DNA of 64,000 bases from GCA-2687025 sp964473525 (GCA_964473525.1 CAYYPK010000009.1:160266-224265); one strand, 5' to 3'. Positions 50,375 to 60,699 are shown, numbered from the stretch's first letter. Notes: generated by a model not told the origin, from the letters alone. Numbers and translations: made by a program.

Positions 50375-50496
50375 TAGATGCGCGTGGGAGCTCGCAACCG
50401 AGCCGATACGCATCTTCGACAACGCCCATCGCCGCGTATGCGCTTCCGTTAACTCCGACCGTGAGTCAGCCGAGACACGCGGGCGCCGCTATGGCT

Positions 50497-51741
50497 CTAC
50501 TTCACAGGCGTCGAATCCGCCCGGAACGCGGTGTGGATCTTGCCCACGGCCTCGGCGATGTCGTTCATGTCGTCGCGCGACCCGAGCAGCACGCTCTGCA
50601 TCAACCACACGCTACCCGCGCACGCTGCTTCGATGTTCGGACACGGCAGGCGGCGGATGAGGTCTGGGTACTTCTCGGAGACATACTTAAGCCCGGCGGA
50701 GTCGGACAGCGGCTCGCCATAGCCCGAGGATGACGGAATGCCCTCCGCCGAAAGCGCCGCGATGAACTCGCTGCGCGAGTGGCCGCCGAATTCGTTCGGG
50801 TCGTACATCATCATGTACAGGTGGTAGCCGTGCATCGTTGCCTGTGGACTCAGCTTCGGCGGGACGATCCCCGGCATGTCGTTGAGGTACTTGCGCAGGT
50901 AGTCGCCGTTCTCGTTGCGGCGTAGCGTCTCGGCTTCGAGGAAGTCGAGGCGGATGTTCAGCAGCGCGGCGAGGTACTCGGACGCGCGGTAGTTCCACCC
51001 GATGCGCGGATACTCCCAACGCTCGCCCTCGGGGTGCCGCCCAACGTCCTTAAACGCGACGACGCGGTTACGCACGTCGACGTCGTTCGTCGTGACCATC
51101 CCGCCCTCGCCGGACGTCAGGTTCTTGGAAGACTGGAAGCTGAACGCCCCCGCGTCACCCAACGAGCCGACCTTCTGCCCGTCGTACTCCGCGCCGTGCG
51201 CCTGCGCACAGTCCTCGACGATCTTCAGACCGTGCTTGTCGGCGATCTTTCGCAGCGCGCCCATGTCCGCCGGGTGTCCGCCGAGGTGTACGGGGAGGAT
51301 CGCCGTCGTGATTCCCGGCCGTATGGCCTCTTCGACTGCCTTGGGGTCGATCGTGAACGTGTCGGGGTCCACGTCAACGAAGGCGATGGTGAAGCGGCGG
51401 TCCAGAGCGGCGGACGCTGTCGCGATGAACGTGTAGTTCGGGATGATGATCTCGCCTGCGTCGCTGAGCCCGTCCAGGTCCAACACGCCCGTGAGGGCCG
51501 CCATGATGGAGTCCGTGCCGTGCGGCATCATGACGCCGTACTTCGCGTCGCAGTAGCGAGCGAACGCCTCGGAGAACTCCTTCGCCTTTGGCGCGGGCAG
51601 TCCTTCCGTGCGGCTGAGGTAGACCTCCTTCAAGGCCGGCTCGACCTTGCTCTCCCACAACTCGCCGCTGTTCTGCGGCCACGACGGCCAGCCTGTGGTG
51701 TGTACGGGGTCGCCGCCTAGAATCGCCAGCTTCTCGGCCAT
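50497..51741 (-). CDS. DegT/DnrJ/EryC1/StrS family PLP aminotransferase
   Basis: The 414-residue product has the family blocks DGTDSIMAALTG-type glycine region (GVMMPHGTDSIMAAL), PNYTFIATASAA, VDVDPDTFTIDPKAVEEAI, VEDCAQAHGAEYDG and SFQSSKNLTSGEGGMV, in which the lysine after QSS is the PLP Schiff-base lysine. These enzymes usually transaminate nucleotide-linked keto-sugars or similar substrates. No sugar-nucleotide genes are adjacent, so the substrate is open. GAGGAGAG precedes the ATG at 51741. Confidence 0.92.
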   Translation of the reverse strand: MAEKLAILGGDPVHTTGWPSWPQNSGELWESKVEPALKEVYLSRTEGLPAPKAKEFSEAFARYCDAKYGVMMPHGTDSIMAALTGVLDLDGLSDAGEIIIPNYTFIATASAALDRRFTIAFVDVDPDTFTIDPKAVEEAIRPGITTAILPVHLGGHPADMGALRKIADKHGLKIVEDCAQAHGAEYDGQKVGSLGDAGAFSFQSSKNLTSGEGGMVTTNDVDVRNRVVAFKDVGRHPEGERWEYPRIGWNYRASEYLAALLNIRLDFLEAETLRRNENGDYLRKYLNDMPGIVPPKLSPQATMHGYHLYMMMYDPNEFGGHSRSEFIAALSAEGIPSSSGYGEPLSDSAGLKYVSEKYPDLIRRLPCPNIEAACAGSVWLMQSVLLGSRDDMNDIAEAVGKIHTAFRADSTPVK

Positions 51742-51832
51742 CGTCTACTCTCCTCAGCGCGGGTCGGGTTTGGGCGGAGTCAGGGTAAGCGGGCCGGTTG
51801 GCGGCGACAAGCGTATCGGCCCTGGGCGCAGG

Positions 51833-52618
51833 TCAGTGGGATACGCGGCCCTTTACAGCGGCCCATGTGATCGCAGCCTTGCCGTCAGGGCTCCCGACTG
51901 CGAGGACGGTATTGGGCAGCTCCACCTCGACGAGGGTGGCGACGTTCACCAACTCACCGTCGTTGCGCAGCTTCGAGAAGTCGCGGACGGTTCCACCGGT
52001 TTCTTCGTCGAAGTGGTACAGCGCGACGGTGTCGTCGTCCGGGTCGAACGCCTCGGTCTGCGGGTCGAAGTCGTCTGTGTATCGGATGCTGTTGGAGATG
52101 CGGACCTCGTCGATGAGACCGGTGTACGCGCTGTGCGTGGCTCCACCGCGCGTGCGTCGCCCCACCTTGAACGTGTCGGGAGAGTCGTTCAGGTCTCCCT
52201 GGAATCCGGGGTCCGCTGGTCCTGCCTCGCCGTTCACGAACATGCGCGTCTCAGCGCCGTCGTAGGTTACGGCGACGTGCGTCCATTCACCGGCGGGGAT
52301 GGCGAGGCCGCTGTTCATCCATGCCCACGCCGCGCCAGCAGGCTGTATGGCGACCTGAGCGAGGCCACTCACGGTGGCGAATTCGTAGACATCCTCCTTG
52401 TTCACGATCATCAACTCGCCCACGTCCAGACCAGGATTCGCCCACGCTTCCATGGTTAGCGCGCTGCCCAAATCCGCGTCGAGGCTGGCGTGATCGGGCG
52501 CTTCGAAAGCGCTGTCCGGGTCTCCTTCGAGCTGAAGAGCGCGATTCGCGGCGTGACCTACGGTGGCGAGGACAAGAAGCACCACGATAGCGGCGGGCGC
52601 AGTCCGGCGTGTAACCAT
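51833..52618 (-). CDS. Secreted LamG-domain protein
   Basis: The 261-residue product has a signal peptide (about 1-24, APAAIVVLLVLATVGHA) and a concanavalin-like LamG fold: TMEAWANPG, WTHVAVTYDGAETRMFVNGE, GLIDEVRISNSIRY and DDTVALYHFDE. Such domains bind sugars or glycans. AAGGAGG precedes the ATG at 52618. It lies 92 bases after the DegT start and is common in this group's genomes; the ligand is unknown. Confidence 0.85.
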   Translation of the reverse strand: MVTRRTAPAAIVVLLVLATVGHAANRALQLEGDPDSAFEAPDHASLDADLGSALTMEAWANPGLDVGELMIVNKEDVYEFATVSGLAQVAIQPAGAAWAWMNSGLAIPAGEWTHVAVTYDGAETRMFVNGEAGPADPGFQGDLNDSPDTFKVGRRTRGGATHSAYTGLIDEVRISNSIRYTDDFDPQTEAFDPDDDTVALYHFDEETGGTVRDFSKLRNDGELVNVATLVEVELPNTVLAVGSPDGKAAITWAAVKGRVSH

Positions 52619-52757
52619 GTCAGCCTCCTTGCAGTCGTAGACCACGGTGGCGGGCGCCGCGTCAGCCTGCCTGTCGACTTATCCGGGCGGCCTGCGCGTG
52701 GCGGCCGCCACTCCGATTCTGCGCGAACGCCTGGCACACAGGCAACAAGTCAGAAGG

Positions 52758-55700
52758 CTACGGGCGCCCGACAACGGCGGAGCCCGCATCGCGCATGTCT
52801 TGCCACTCGCGCCAGTGAATCGACTCCATGTCGTTCTCGCCGACGAGGCGCATGCCAGTGGCAAGGGCAGTGAGCCGCTGCGCCTCGTCCAGCGTGGTTG
52901 GCGCCGCGGGGAGCTTCCACAGGCGTGCGTCCTTGACCGCCCCCGTGGCGATGTATTTGCCGTCATGGCTGAATTCCACCGAGAACACCGCGGAGTCATG
53001 CTTGAGGGGGAGACCAACGGCGCGCCTGCTAGCCCTCTCCCAGAGTTGCGCCGTCATGTCCGCGGAGGCCGTCGCGACGTATCGGCTGTCAGGGCTGAAC
53101 TCCGCCCACTGAACGCGGCTACGATGCGACAACGGCGCGCCGAGCCGTTCCTGCGTCGCGGCGTCCCATAGCTGTGCCGAGTTGTCCTGGCAGGAGGTCG
53201 CGATGAACCTCCCGTCCTCGCTGAACCGGGCCGTGTCCAGCCGACCATTCACCGGCATTGGGCCGCCGATTTGCTCGAAGGTCCGCGCGTCGTACACGTT
53301 CGCCGCGCCGAGGTGGTTCGCGGCCAAGAGCTTGCTGCCATCCGCGCTTAGGTCCAAGCCTCCTCGTATGCCCAAACGGCTGACCGCAGCGAGTCTGTCG
53401 GCATGGTTTGTCACGACGCCGGTGGTAAAGTTCCACGAGTGGAGGTCGGTGATCCACGGCGAAAACAACACGGTGTCAGCATCCGGCGAGAACGCGATAG
53501 CCGTCGCGAACGTGGCGGGCGCGGCGGGCGCCGCAGGCGCGGCGGGCGTCGCTTCCTCGGCGGGCGTATACCCGACCAGTTCACGTGTATCGACCCGCCA
53601 GACGGAGATGCCCGCGTTCCAAGAGGCGACGGCAAGCAACGACCCGTCCGCGCTAAACGCCGTCGCCGTGGTGATGCCTTCGTGCTCAAGCGCAGGGCCG
53701 ACAGAGGCCCCGGTCTCGTAATCGAAGATCTGTACGTCGGTCGTCCCATCGTGCCCGACCGCGATCAGGGGGCCGACAGGGCTGAACGACACGACGCTTC
53801 CAGGCCGAGTGCCGTAGACCGGGCCACTACCGTCGAGGTAGTTGGCCAGCGAGGTATGCCGTCGTATTGGCCCCACGTTCCAGAGCCGGATCGAGTGGTC
53901 GGTCGATCGGATCGCGAGCGCGTTGGGATCGCTGGGGTGGAAGGCGAGTCCGATTACGGTCTGAGGGTGGACGATAGGGTCGATCACGGGCTGGCCGGTC
54001 TCGGTGTCGAACACGCGGACGACCGACCCGAACGCCGTCGCCAAGAGGCGGCTGTTCGCGTCGAACGCATGGTATGACACCAATCCCTCGTGCGGGATCA
54101 TAGCCCCGCGAGGCTCCCCACTGGCAAAGTCCCACAGTCTCAGACCGTTGTCTGAGATCGTGAGGAGCGACTGACCATCAGGTGTAGCGGCAACGCGAAC
54201 GCGGTTCGTATCAGGGTCGGCAACGAACCCCGTCCTGGCATTCCCATCCCAATCGGACACCACGACGACGCCGCTGTTGAACGCCCCAACAGCGACGAGG
54301 TCGTCCGACTGCGCAATGGATGTTGTCACCGGCCATGGCTCTGTGCTCCACAGCGTTTCCAGCGTCGTCGTGCTGACGACACGGACTCGGAACGAGGTGG
54401 GCTGGTCAAGGACAAACACGCTCATCCCGTCCTCCGCGAGTAGCACCCACGTTCCCCCAGGGCTGAGACGTGCCGGCTCGAGGACGACGGAGCCTCTGTC
54501 TACTTCCCACCGCTGAAGGTGCCTGCCCTTTTTGGCGTCCGCTGTGGCGGCGACGAGATGCCCGTCCAGATCAAACGTCATCTCGATCAGAGTGTGATCG
54601 CCGCAACTCGGCGTCAGGAGCTTCTCCGAGGTGGCGACGTCCCACACGGTGATGTGGCCGTCCTCGCTCCCGATGGCCAACCGACTCCCGTTGGCGTTGA
54701 AGCAGACGAGGGATTCCGCTGCGGACTGCCACGACCATCGTGGATACGCGCCGATCGGCGATCCGTGCACTAACGGCTCGCCCTCTGGACGTCCGGTAGC
54801 CGTGTCCCAGAGCTGCGCCGTGCCGTCCTCGGATGCTGTAAGGAATCGACTGCCGTCGGGACTGAACGCCATCGCCGTCACCTCGGCGTCGTGCCCGAAG
54901 ACGTGTATCAGGCGATCCTGGATCTGCCAGTGCCACAGCGCCCATTCCTCCGCGATGGACTGCGCAAGCTCCGGCATGCCGTCCGCGGTTTCGCGGGCCT
55001 GCGCCAGGTGCAGCAGTCCGTGCATGTCGCCGTCACGAAGCAGCATACGCCCCCTATCGGCCTGCGACTTGGCCAAGAGCGAGGCCGATTGCACCTCAGC
55101 GGCCACCGCCCGGGTTGCCTGCGACTTCGCCATCACGGCGAGCGTCGCGACGACAGCGACGATGACCGCCGCAACTCCCGCGGCCTGTAGCAGACCACGT
55201 CGGAACGCGGCGCGCTGACGGCGCAACTCTGCGTCGGGCATGTTCTCGCGTATCCACGCCGCGTCGAACACGCGCGCGTAGATGGCGTTGCGGATGGTCA
55301 ACCGCCCGCCGGGAGCCCGGACGATTCCGGCCAATCGCAGGACGTTGTGCAGAGGGTTCGTCTCGTCCAGCTGTACCGTCTTGCTCTTGAGCACCTCAGC
55401 GTAGAGCGACAGCAGCGCGCCCCGGTCCACGTCGCGGCGGAGCAGTTGATCGCTGACGAACTGCAGGTTGCTCTCCTGCGCCCGCGCGTGTTCGGAGAAG
55501 AAGACACGCGCGCAGGCTCTGTCTACGTCTGCGGCAGTCGTCACGGAGCTATCGTCAGCAACCACCTCGCAAAGGCGCTGCGTCAGGTAGGGGTGGCCGC
55601 CCGTCCAATGAAGCGCTCGGCTTAGCAGGGATGCCGCAACCGAGTCCTCGCGACCGAGCCCGGTTGCCAGGCGCGCGCCTTCGGCCTCGTCGATGTCCGT

Positions 55701-56330
55701 GAGCTCGATGCGCCTACCGATATTGAAGGGCGTTACGAGCGGGTCGTCGATCAGGTCGGACGGTGTGGCGACGCCGATGAGGCAGAAACTCAGTCGCTCG
55801 AACGTGGGTTCCTCGACGCGCCTCGTGTAGCACTCCCGGATGCCTGCGAACAGCTCGTTCGTCGAGAACGGGAGGCTTTGCACCACGTCGATCTCGTCCA
55901 AAAAGATGACCAGCTGCGACTCGTCGCGCGCCAACACGACCTGTCGTAGGGCCTCGAACCAGCGCCGCATCGGTGGCAGGCTCTGGTGTTCCTCCCAGAA
56001 CGCCTCGAGTTCGTCTTCAAGGTCAAGCCGCGCGCCGATCGCCAGTAGGAGTGCCTCGTACCACTGCTCGACGGTGACGTTCTGCCCGAACGCCGTAAGA
56101 TCCAGGACAACGACCTGCCCCCCGTCATCGCGCAGACGGGTAGCGGTGCGGACCATCAGCGAGGACTTGCCCATCTGCCGCGACGTGAGCACATAGCAGA
56201 ACTCGCCCGCGTGCAGGGCGTCGTAGAGGTCGGTGTCCGCTTGACGTTCGATGTAGGAGGGCGCGTCGGCGCGGAGAGTGCCGCCCGTGACATAGAACCC
56301 GCCCGCGGGGGCCGCGGCGAGAGTGGCCAT
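52758..56330 (-). CDS. AAA-like ATPase fused to a transmembrane segment and WD40 repeats
   Basis: The 1190-residue product begins with an AAA_35-like NTPase: a Walker-A-like SRQMGKSSL (K55), Walker B VIFLDEID, GVATPSDLI and TGGHPYLTQRLCEVV, about residues 15-370. A hydrophobic segment (about 374-396, VAAVIVAVVATLAVMA) follows, then a coiled-coil-like region and at least eight WD40 repeats (about 475-1170; for example FSPDGSRFLTASEDGTAQLWD, FSADGSLLAVAS, FSPDSRYVATASADMTAQLWE). The layout is that of STAND/NACHT-like signalling proteins found in cyanobacteria and planctomycetes. A PAAPAAPAAPA stretch lies inside the propeller. No effector domain is seen. It has an AAGGACAG site and is divergent from the pectate lyase gene. 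Confidence 0.87.
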   Translation of the reverse strand: MATLAAAPAGGFYVTGGTLRADAPSYIERQADTDLYDALHAGEFCYVLTSRQMGKSSLMVRTATRLRDDGGQVVVLDLTAFGQNVTVEQWYEALLLAIGARLDLEDELEAFWEEHQSLPPMRRWFEALRQVVLARDESQLVIFLDEIDVVQSLPFSTNELFAGIRECYTRRVEEPTFERLSFCLIGVATPSDLIDDPLVTPFNIGRRIELTDIDEAEGARLATGLGREDSVAASLLSRALHWTGGHPYLTQRLCEVVADDSSVTTAADVDRACARVFFSEHARAQESNLQFVSDQLLRRDVDRGALLSLYAEVLKSKTVQLDETNPLHNVLRLAGIVRAPGGRLTIRNAIYARVFDAAWIRENMPDAELRRQRAAFRRGLLQAAGVAAVIVAVVATLAVMAKSQATRAVAAEVQSASLLAKSQADRGRMLLRDGDMHGLLHLAQARETADGMPELAQSIAEEWALWHWQIQDRLIHVFGHDAEVTAMAFSPDGSRFLTASEDGTAQLWDTATGRPEGEPLVHGSPIGAYPRWSWQSAAESLVCFNANGSRLAIGSEDGHITVWDVATSEKLLTPSCGDHTLIEMTFDLDGHLVAATADAKKGRHLQRWEVDRGSVVLEPARLSPGGTWVLLAEDGMSVFVLDQPTSFRVRVVSTTTLETLWSTEPWPVTTSIAQSDDLVAVGAFNSGVVVVSDWDGNARTGFVADPDTNRVRVAATPDGQSLLTISDNGLRLWDFASGEPRGAMIPHEGLVSYHAFDANSRLLATAFGSVVRVFDTETGQPVIDPIVHPQTVIGLAFHPSDPNALAIRSTDHSIRLWNVGPIRRHTSLANYLDGSGPVYGTRPGSVVSFSPVGPLIAVGHDGTTDVQIFDYETGASVGPALEHEGITTATAFSADGSLLAVASWNAGISVWRVDTRELVGYTPAEEATPAAPAAPAAPATFATAIAFSPDADTVLFSPWITDLHSWNFTTGVVTNHADRLAAVSRLGIRGGLDLSADGSKLLAANHLGAANVYDARTFEQIGGPMPVNGRLDTARFSEDGRFIATSCQDNSAQLWDAATQERLGAPLSHRSRVQWAEFSPDSRYVATASADMTAQLWERASRRAVGLPLKHDSAVFSVEFSHDGKYIATGAVKDARLWKLPAAPTTLDEAQRLTALATGMRLVGENDMESIHWREWQDMRDAGSAVVGRP

Positions 56331-56500
56331 CTGTCCTTATCCTATTCTTGATGTGCGAACGCCTCATTCTGGCAGCGACGTCAGAGGCAGGCAAGCGCAC
56401 AGGCTGGCGCTAGCATTGGTTCGAGCAGGTGGAGGCGCTACGTTGTCGTGAGCAGGCATGGACCGACACTCGCGTGAAATCAGCGGACCAAGGGGCGTAC

Positions 56501-57943
56501 ATGATGCGTGGCAAGTGGATGGGAGCGACCGGTCTCCTGTGCGTCTGGGCTGTGGCGACGACACACGCGGCGGAACCGTCCGTCGAAGAGGCAGAGGAGG
56601 CGCTGTCGTCAGCGGTCGCTTACTTCCGCGAGCAGGTGTCCGCAAGCGGCAGCTACCTGTGGTCCTACTCCGAAGACCTGACAGATCGCCGGGGCGAAGG
56701 CGACGCGACCCCGACGCAGGGCTGGGTGCAGCCTCCCGGCACGCCATCCGTAGGCATGGCGTACCTACGCGCGTATGAAGCTACCGGCGACGACACGTAC
56801 CTGGAAGCAGCGGCGGAGGTCGTCCGCGCGCTCTACGAAACGCAGTTGGCGACCGGTGGCTGGGACTACCGGATCGAATTCGATCCCGAGAGCCGGAAGC
56901 GCTGGCACTACCGTAGCGATATCGAAGCTGGCGACACCGAACGCGGGAGGCGACGCGCCACCAGCACCTACGATGACAACAACACGCAGAGCGCGCTTAC
57001 GTTTCTGATGCAGGCGGATCAGGCGTCAGGTGGCTCCCTCGACGAGGCGCGTCACGCCCTCGAGTACGGAATGACGAAGCTGCTTGCCGCGCAATATCCG
57101 AACGGGGCGTGGCCGCAGCGGTACGCGGGGGAATCGCGTAGCGAGGACGAGTTTCCCGTCGTGAAGGCGCGGTACCCAGACACGTGGGAGCGCGAGTACC
57201 CGAAGCCAGATTACCGCGGATACTACACCTTCAACGACAACACGATCCGCGACGTCATCGGCGTGTTTCTCGATGCTCACCGGCAGTACGCTAACGACGA
57301 GTATCTCGCGGCGGCCAAGCGCGGAGGCGACTTCATTCTGTTGGCGCAGATGCCCGAGCCCCAGCCCGTGTGGGCGCAGCAATACAACATGCGGATGGAG
57401 CCATCGTGGGCGCGGAAGTTCGAGCCCGCGTCCGTCACGGGCGGGGAGTCCGTCGGCGCGATACGCACGTTGCTGGAGCTGTACCTCTATACCGGCGACG
57501 AGAAGTACATCGCCACAATCCCGCCCGCGCTGGACTGGTACCGCAGGTCGTCCATTGGCGACGGCCGCTGGGCGCGGTTCTACGAACTCAGAACCAACCG
57601 TCCGCTGTACTTCACGAAAGAATACGAACTCGTCTACACCGACGACGACATGCCGACGCACTACTCGTTCCAGAGCTCCTATGGCGTAGCGGGCGTGACG
57701 GCATATGCAGAGCGCGTCATGGACAAAGGGCGCGAGGCTGTCAACGAAGCAGCGGCCAGGGAGCGAACCGCCCAACAGAAGCTGGCGCAGGCAGAGGGTC
57801 GTGCTCCCGCGATCCGAGACGTCATCGACGCGTTAGATTCACGAGGGCGGTGGGTCGAAGATGGGCGCATCGACGTACGCGCATTCAACCGCAACGTGGG
57901 GCGGCTGGCGGAGTATATAGGGCTGCTGTCGGACGTCGACTAA
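56501..57943 (+). CDS. Secreted pectate-lyase-like protein (PL10-like)
   Basis: The 480-residue product has a signal peptide (about 1-24, TGLLCVWAVATTHAAE). DDNNTQSALTFLMQ, YPNGAWPQRY and DYRGYYTFNDNTIRDVIGVF are the conserved blocks of PL10-type pectate lyases, whose (alpha/alpha) toroid cleaves polygalacturonate by beta-elimination; the W-x-Q-R-Y and N-D-N-T-x-R-D residues lie in the active-site region. An AAGGGG site precedes the ATG ATG at 56501. The C-terminal coiled part (about 415-480) is rich in A/E. A glutaredoxin gene follows. Confidence 0.85.
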   Translation: MMRGKWMGATGLLCVWAVATTHAAEPSVEEAEEALSSAVAYFREQVSASGSYLWSYSEDLTDRRGEGDATPTQGWVQPPGTPSVGMAYLRAYEATGDDTYLEAAAEVVRALYETQLATGGWDYRIEFDPESRKRWHYRSDIEAGDTERGRRRATSTYDDNNTQSALTFLMQADQASGGSLDEARHALEYGMTKLLAAQYPNGAWPQRYAGESRSEDEFPVVKARYPDTWEREYPKPDYRGYYTFNDNTIRDVIGVFLDAHRQYANDEYLAAAKRGGDFILLAQMPEPQPVWAQQYNMRMEPSWARKFEPASVTGGESVGAIRTLLELYLYTGDEKYIATIPPALDWYRRSSIGDGRWARFYELRTNRPLYFTKEYELVYTDDDMPTHYSFQSSYGVAGVTAYAERVMDKGREAVNEAAARERTAQQKLAQAEGRAPAIRDVIDALDSRGRWVEDGRIDVRAFNRNVGRLAEYIGLLSDVD

Positions 57944-57999
57944 GGAAATCACTCGCTCCCCGCAAGGCGCCGTACAATAGCAACAGAAGGAGCTTGAAT

Positions 58000-58260
58000 A
58001 TGGCCGAACGCCTACTGATCTACACAAAGACCGGCTGCCCGTATTGCCACAACGCCTTGGATACACTCGACAAGCACAAGGTGCCCTACGACGAGATCAA
58101 CATCGCTGGGGCGCATGAGCGTGAATACCGCAAGGAGCTCCTGGACAAGGCGGGCGACCAGGGCGTCCCGCAGGTGTTCGTGGACGGCAAGCACATCGGC
58201 GACGATGACACGATTGAGGAGTGGGCAGCGTCGGGCAAGTTGGCTGAGCTGGCTAGCTGA
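58000..58260 (+). CDS. Glutaredoxin
   Basis: The 86-residue product has the dithiol motif CPYC in LIYTKTGCPYCHNALDTLD, the cis-proline in QGVPQVFVDG and the GSH-binding GDDDTIEEW. It reduces disulfides in the cytoplasm. AGAAGGAG precedes the ATG at 58000. It may be translated with the preceding gene but no strong link is visible. Confidence 0.93.
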   Translation: MAERLLIYTKTGCPYCHNALDTLDKHKVPYDEINIAGAHEREYRKELLDKAGDQGVPQVFVDGKHIGDDDTIEEWAASGKLAELAS

Positions 58261-58368
58261 CGCCTCGGGATGGTCTGGGCAAAGCTTGGAAGGCGCGTGG
58301 CCTCTATGTCCGGTGGCTGCGCGCCTGCCCTGAGGCGGTACCGGCCGGCGCCAGCCCAGCGTCCGTTT

Positions 58369-60699
58369 CTAGGACGTGGTGGACGTGCCCGCGTCGAGTA
58401 TGGGTAGCTCGAAGAAGAACGTAGACCCCACGCCGACCTCGGACGTGAGGTCGATCCTCCCTCCCAACCGTTCGACGATTCCTCTCGCAATGGCGAGTCC
58501 CAGGCCGGTCCCGTCATGGCCTCGTGTGTTCGAGGTGTCCACCTGCGTGAACCGGTCGAAGAGCGTGCTTCGCGCGGACTCGGGGATACCGGGGCCGTTG
58601 TCCCGCACGGATACGCGCGCCCATCCATCGTGAGCCGCCATCGCCACGGTCACGCGGCCGTCCGGCGGCGAGAACTTCGCAGCGTTCACGACCAGGTTGG
58701 CGACGAGCTGGGCGAACCTGCCGGCGTCGGCGCCTACGAACACTCCTGCGATTGGGTTCTGGAACACTAGCTCGATGCCCAGGCTGTGCACGAACGGCCT
58801 GTTGGCGTCCAGCGAATCGGCGAGCAGCGGCGCGAGTTCCATGGCCTTGATGCTGAACGCGCCATCGTGTGACTCCAGCGTGCTGATATCCAGAACGTCG
58901 TCGACCAGGCGGGTCAGGCGTTGTGCGTTGCTGAGAGCTATATCGAGCAACCGTTGAGCCTGCTCATCCACCTCGCCCGCTGACCCATCGACGAGCAACT
59001 CCAGGGCCCCCTTGATGGACGTAAGTGGCGTGCGCAGTTCGTGGCTTACCGCCGCCAGGAAGTCGTCCTTCGCGCGTTCGGCCCGTTTGCGCTCCGTAAT
59101 GTCCGTACAGACGCCAACGCAGTGCCAGTGATTCGCGCCTCGAGGACGGATGAACACATCCTCGCGCAGCCAACGCAACGCGCCTGTGTTGTCAACACAC
59201 CTGAACTCCTGGCTGTATCCCGCTTCGCCACCAAGGATGGCCTCGCGGGAAGCCCGGTCCAGGGAACGGTCCTCCTCGGGCAACTTCGCGCGAAACCAGG
59301 CGTCGTCGTACGTCTCGCCGGGAAGCACGTCGAGCGGCAGAAAACGCCGCGCGGATTCCTCATCCAGAGGACGTATGTCCCACACCAAGGGCGCGCTCGG
59401 GCCCTGCTCGCTGACGGCATGACTAACGTCGGCTTCCCACAGAAGACACTGCGCGGCCGCCACGATCGCCCGAAGATCCGACCGAGCCCGACGACGGGCG
59501 ATCGACTCGCCAAGGTACGCGGCTACCGAGACGAGAGCGTCCACCAGAACAGGCGACACGTCGCGGACGCGGGTGTCCGCGAGGCATACCGCGCCCACGA
59601 CCCCCTCCTCGTCCTGCATGGGCACGCACAGCACCGCGCGCGGGCGCGCCGAAGCGAAGGCTGGCGTCGTGTGGCCTGCGTGGGAGGCAAGGTCGGATGT
59701 TACGAACGGTTCGCCCGACTGCGCCACCTGACCGGAAACAGTGCCTTCACATGGCGCTACCTGTGGTCCAGCGCCATCAGCAGGCGCGCCATGCACGCCC
59801 AAGACGCCCATGGCATCGGGCGCCGCGTTGTACAGCTCAATCGACGCGAGGGCGAAGCCAAACCCCTCCGCCAGGATCTTCGGAGCAGCGCCGTAGATCT
59901 CCTCGACGAGTTCCGCTCGGAGGACAAGGTCGGAGATCTTGTGGAGTGTCTCGCGGCCCAGCTCCCGCCACTTCTGATCGGTGATGTCCCGCACGATGAG
60001 GAGCGCCTCGGCATCCGAGACCGCGGCATAGCGGGCCTCGAAGAACCGAAGATCCGCGCGGAACCACAGGTCGAATTGCTGATGCACGACTCCGTCGGAC
60101 AGAAGAGCCCGACGCAGACAGTCCATCGACTGGCCGCCGAGGGGGTCGGGAAGGGCGCTCTCTATCGTCTCGCCGAGAATGTCCTCCGCGCGCACGAGGG
60201 CGGGCGCTTCGGAGCCCGGCGTGTAGTCGAGGAACGTGCCGTCAGCCGACACGCGGAAGATCATGTCTGGGACAGCGCGTAGGAGCGCGCGATTCGTGCG
60301 CTCGCTGCGTTGGACCTCGGCGGCGGCGCGCACCTCCTCCGTGATGTTCTCGAGGATGAAGGTGGCGCAGAGGATGCCCCCGCTGTCATCCCTGACTGGA
60401 TACACGCTGACTTCGACCCACACTTCGTCGCCGTCCGCTTTGCGCAGACCGAGGCGATTGACGACTCCTGGCGACCCGCCGCTGAAGAGCTGCCGCAACT
60501 GCGCGCGGGGTACGCCCAGGTTCGCCAGGTCATACGGGTCGGTGAACAGGCGGCGCCCAGCGGCATCGAACTGTTCCGTCAGTTCCTGGAGCGCGGCGTT
60601 GGAGCGGATCACGCCGCCATCGGCGTCGAGCAGGGAGAGGCCGATGGGGGAGGAATCGAACGTCGCACGGGCGCGGATGTCTATCTCGAAATCATCCAT
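58369..60699 (-). CDS. Multi-PAS/GAF sensor histidine kinase
   Basis: The 776-residue product has PAS domains at about 5-125 and 135-245 (FSAD-type DADGGVIRSNAALQ; VPDMIFRVSADGTFLDYT), a GAF-like domain (about 260-400), a third PAS with PAC (about 410-535), a HisKA dimerisation domain with phospho-accepting H553 (VSHELRTPLTSIKGA) and an HATPase_c domain (about 650-770) with NLVVNAAKFS (N box), DNGPGIP (G1) and GTGLGLAIA (G2). No membrane segments are visible, so it is cytoplasmic. No response regulator is adjacent, so its partner is unknown (orphan). The ATG at 60699 has a weak site. Confidence 0.93.
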   Translation of the reverse strand: MDDFEIDIRARATFDSSPIGLSLLDADGGVIRSNAALQELTEQFDAAGRRLFTDPYDLANLGVPRAQLRQLFSGGSPGVVNRLGLRKADGDEVWVEVSVYPVRDDSGGILCATFILENITEEVRAAAEVQRSERTNRALLRAVPDMIFRVSADGTFLDYTPGSEAPALVRAEDILGETIESALPDPLGGQSMDCLRRALLSDGVVHQQFDLWFRADLRFFEARYAAVSDAEALLIVRDITDQKWRELGRETLHKISDLVLRAELVEEIYGAAPKILAEGFGFALASIELYNAAPDAMGVLGVHGAPADGAGPQVAPCEGTVSGQVAQSGEPFVTSDLASHAGHTTPAFASARPRAVLCVPMQDEEGVVGAVCLADTRVRDVSPVLVDALVSVAAYLGESIARRRARSDLRAIVAAAQCLLWEADVSHAVSEQGPSAPLVWDIRPLDEESARRFLPLDVLPGETYDDAWFRAKLPEEDRSLDRASREAILGGEAGYSQEFRCVDNTGALRWLREDVFIRPRGANHWHCVGVCTDITERKRAERAKDDFLAAVSHELRTPLTSIKGALELLVDGSAGEVDEQAQRLLDIALSNAQRLTRLVDDVLDISTLESHDGAFSIKAMELAPLLADSLDANRPFVHSLGIELVFQNPIAGVFVGADAGRFAQLVANLVVNAAKFSPPDGRVTVAMAAHDGWARVSVRDNGPGIPESARSTLFDRFTQVDTSNTRGHDGTGLGLAIARGIVERLGGRIDLTSEVGVGSTFFFELPILDAGTSTTS

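Noticed and set aside
49213..50733. Plus-strand open frame of 506 codons
   Set aside because: Overlaps the membrane protein gene in another frame and runs into the DegT gene; arginine/proline-rich and without a ribosome site.
53501..53560. Low-complexity GC-rich stretch as a possible microsatellite insertion
   Set aside because: It is in frame in the WD40 protein (PAAPAAPAAPA) and has no sign of disrupting it.
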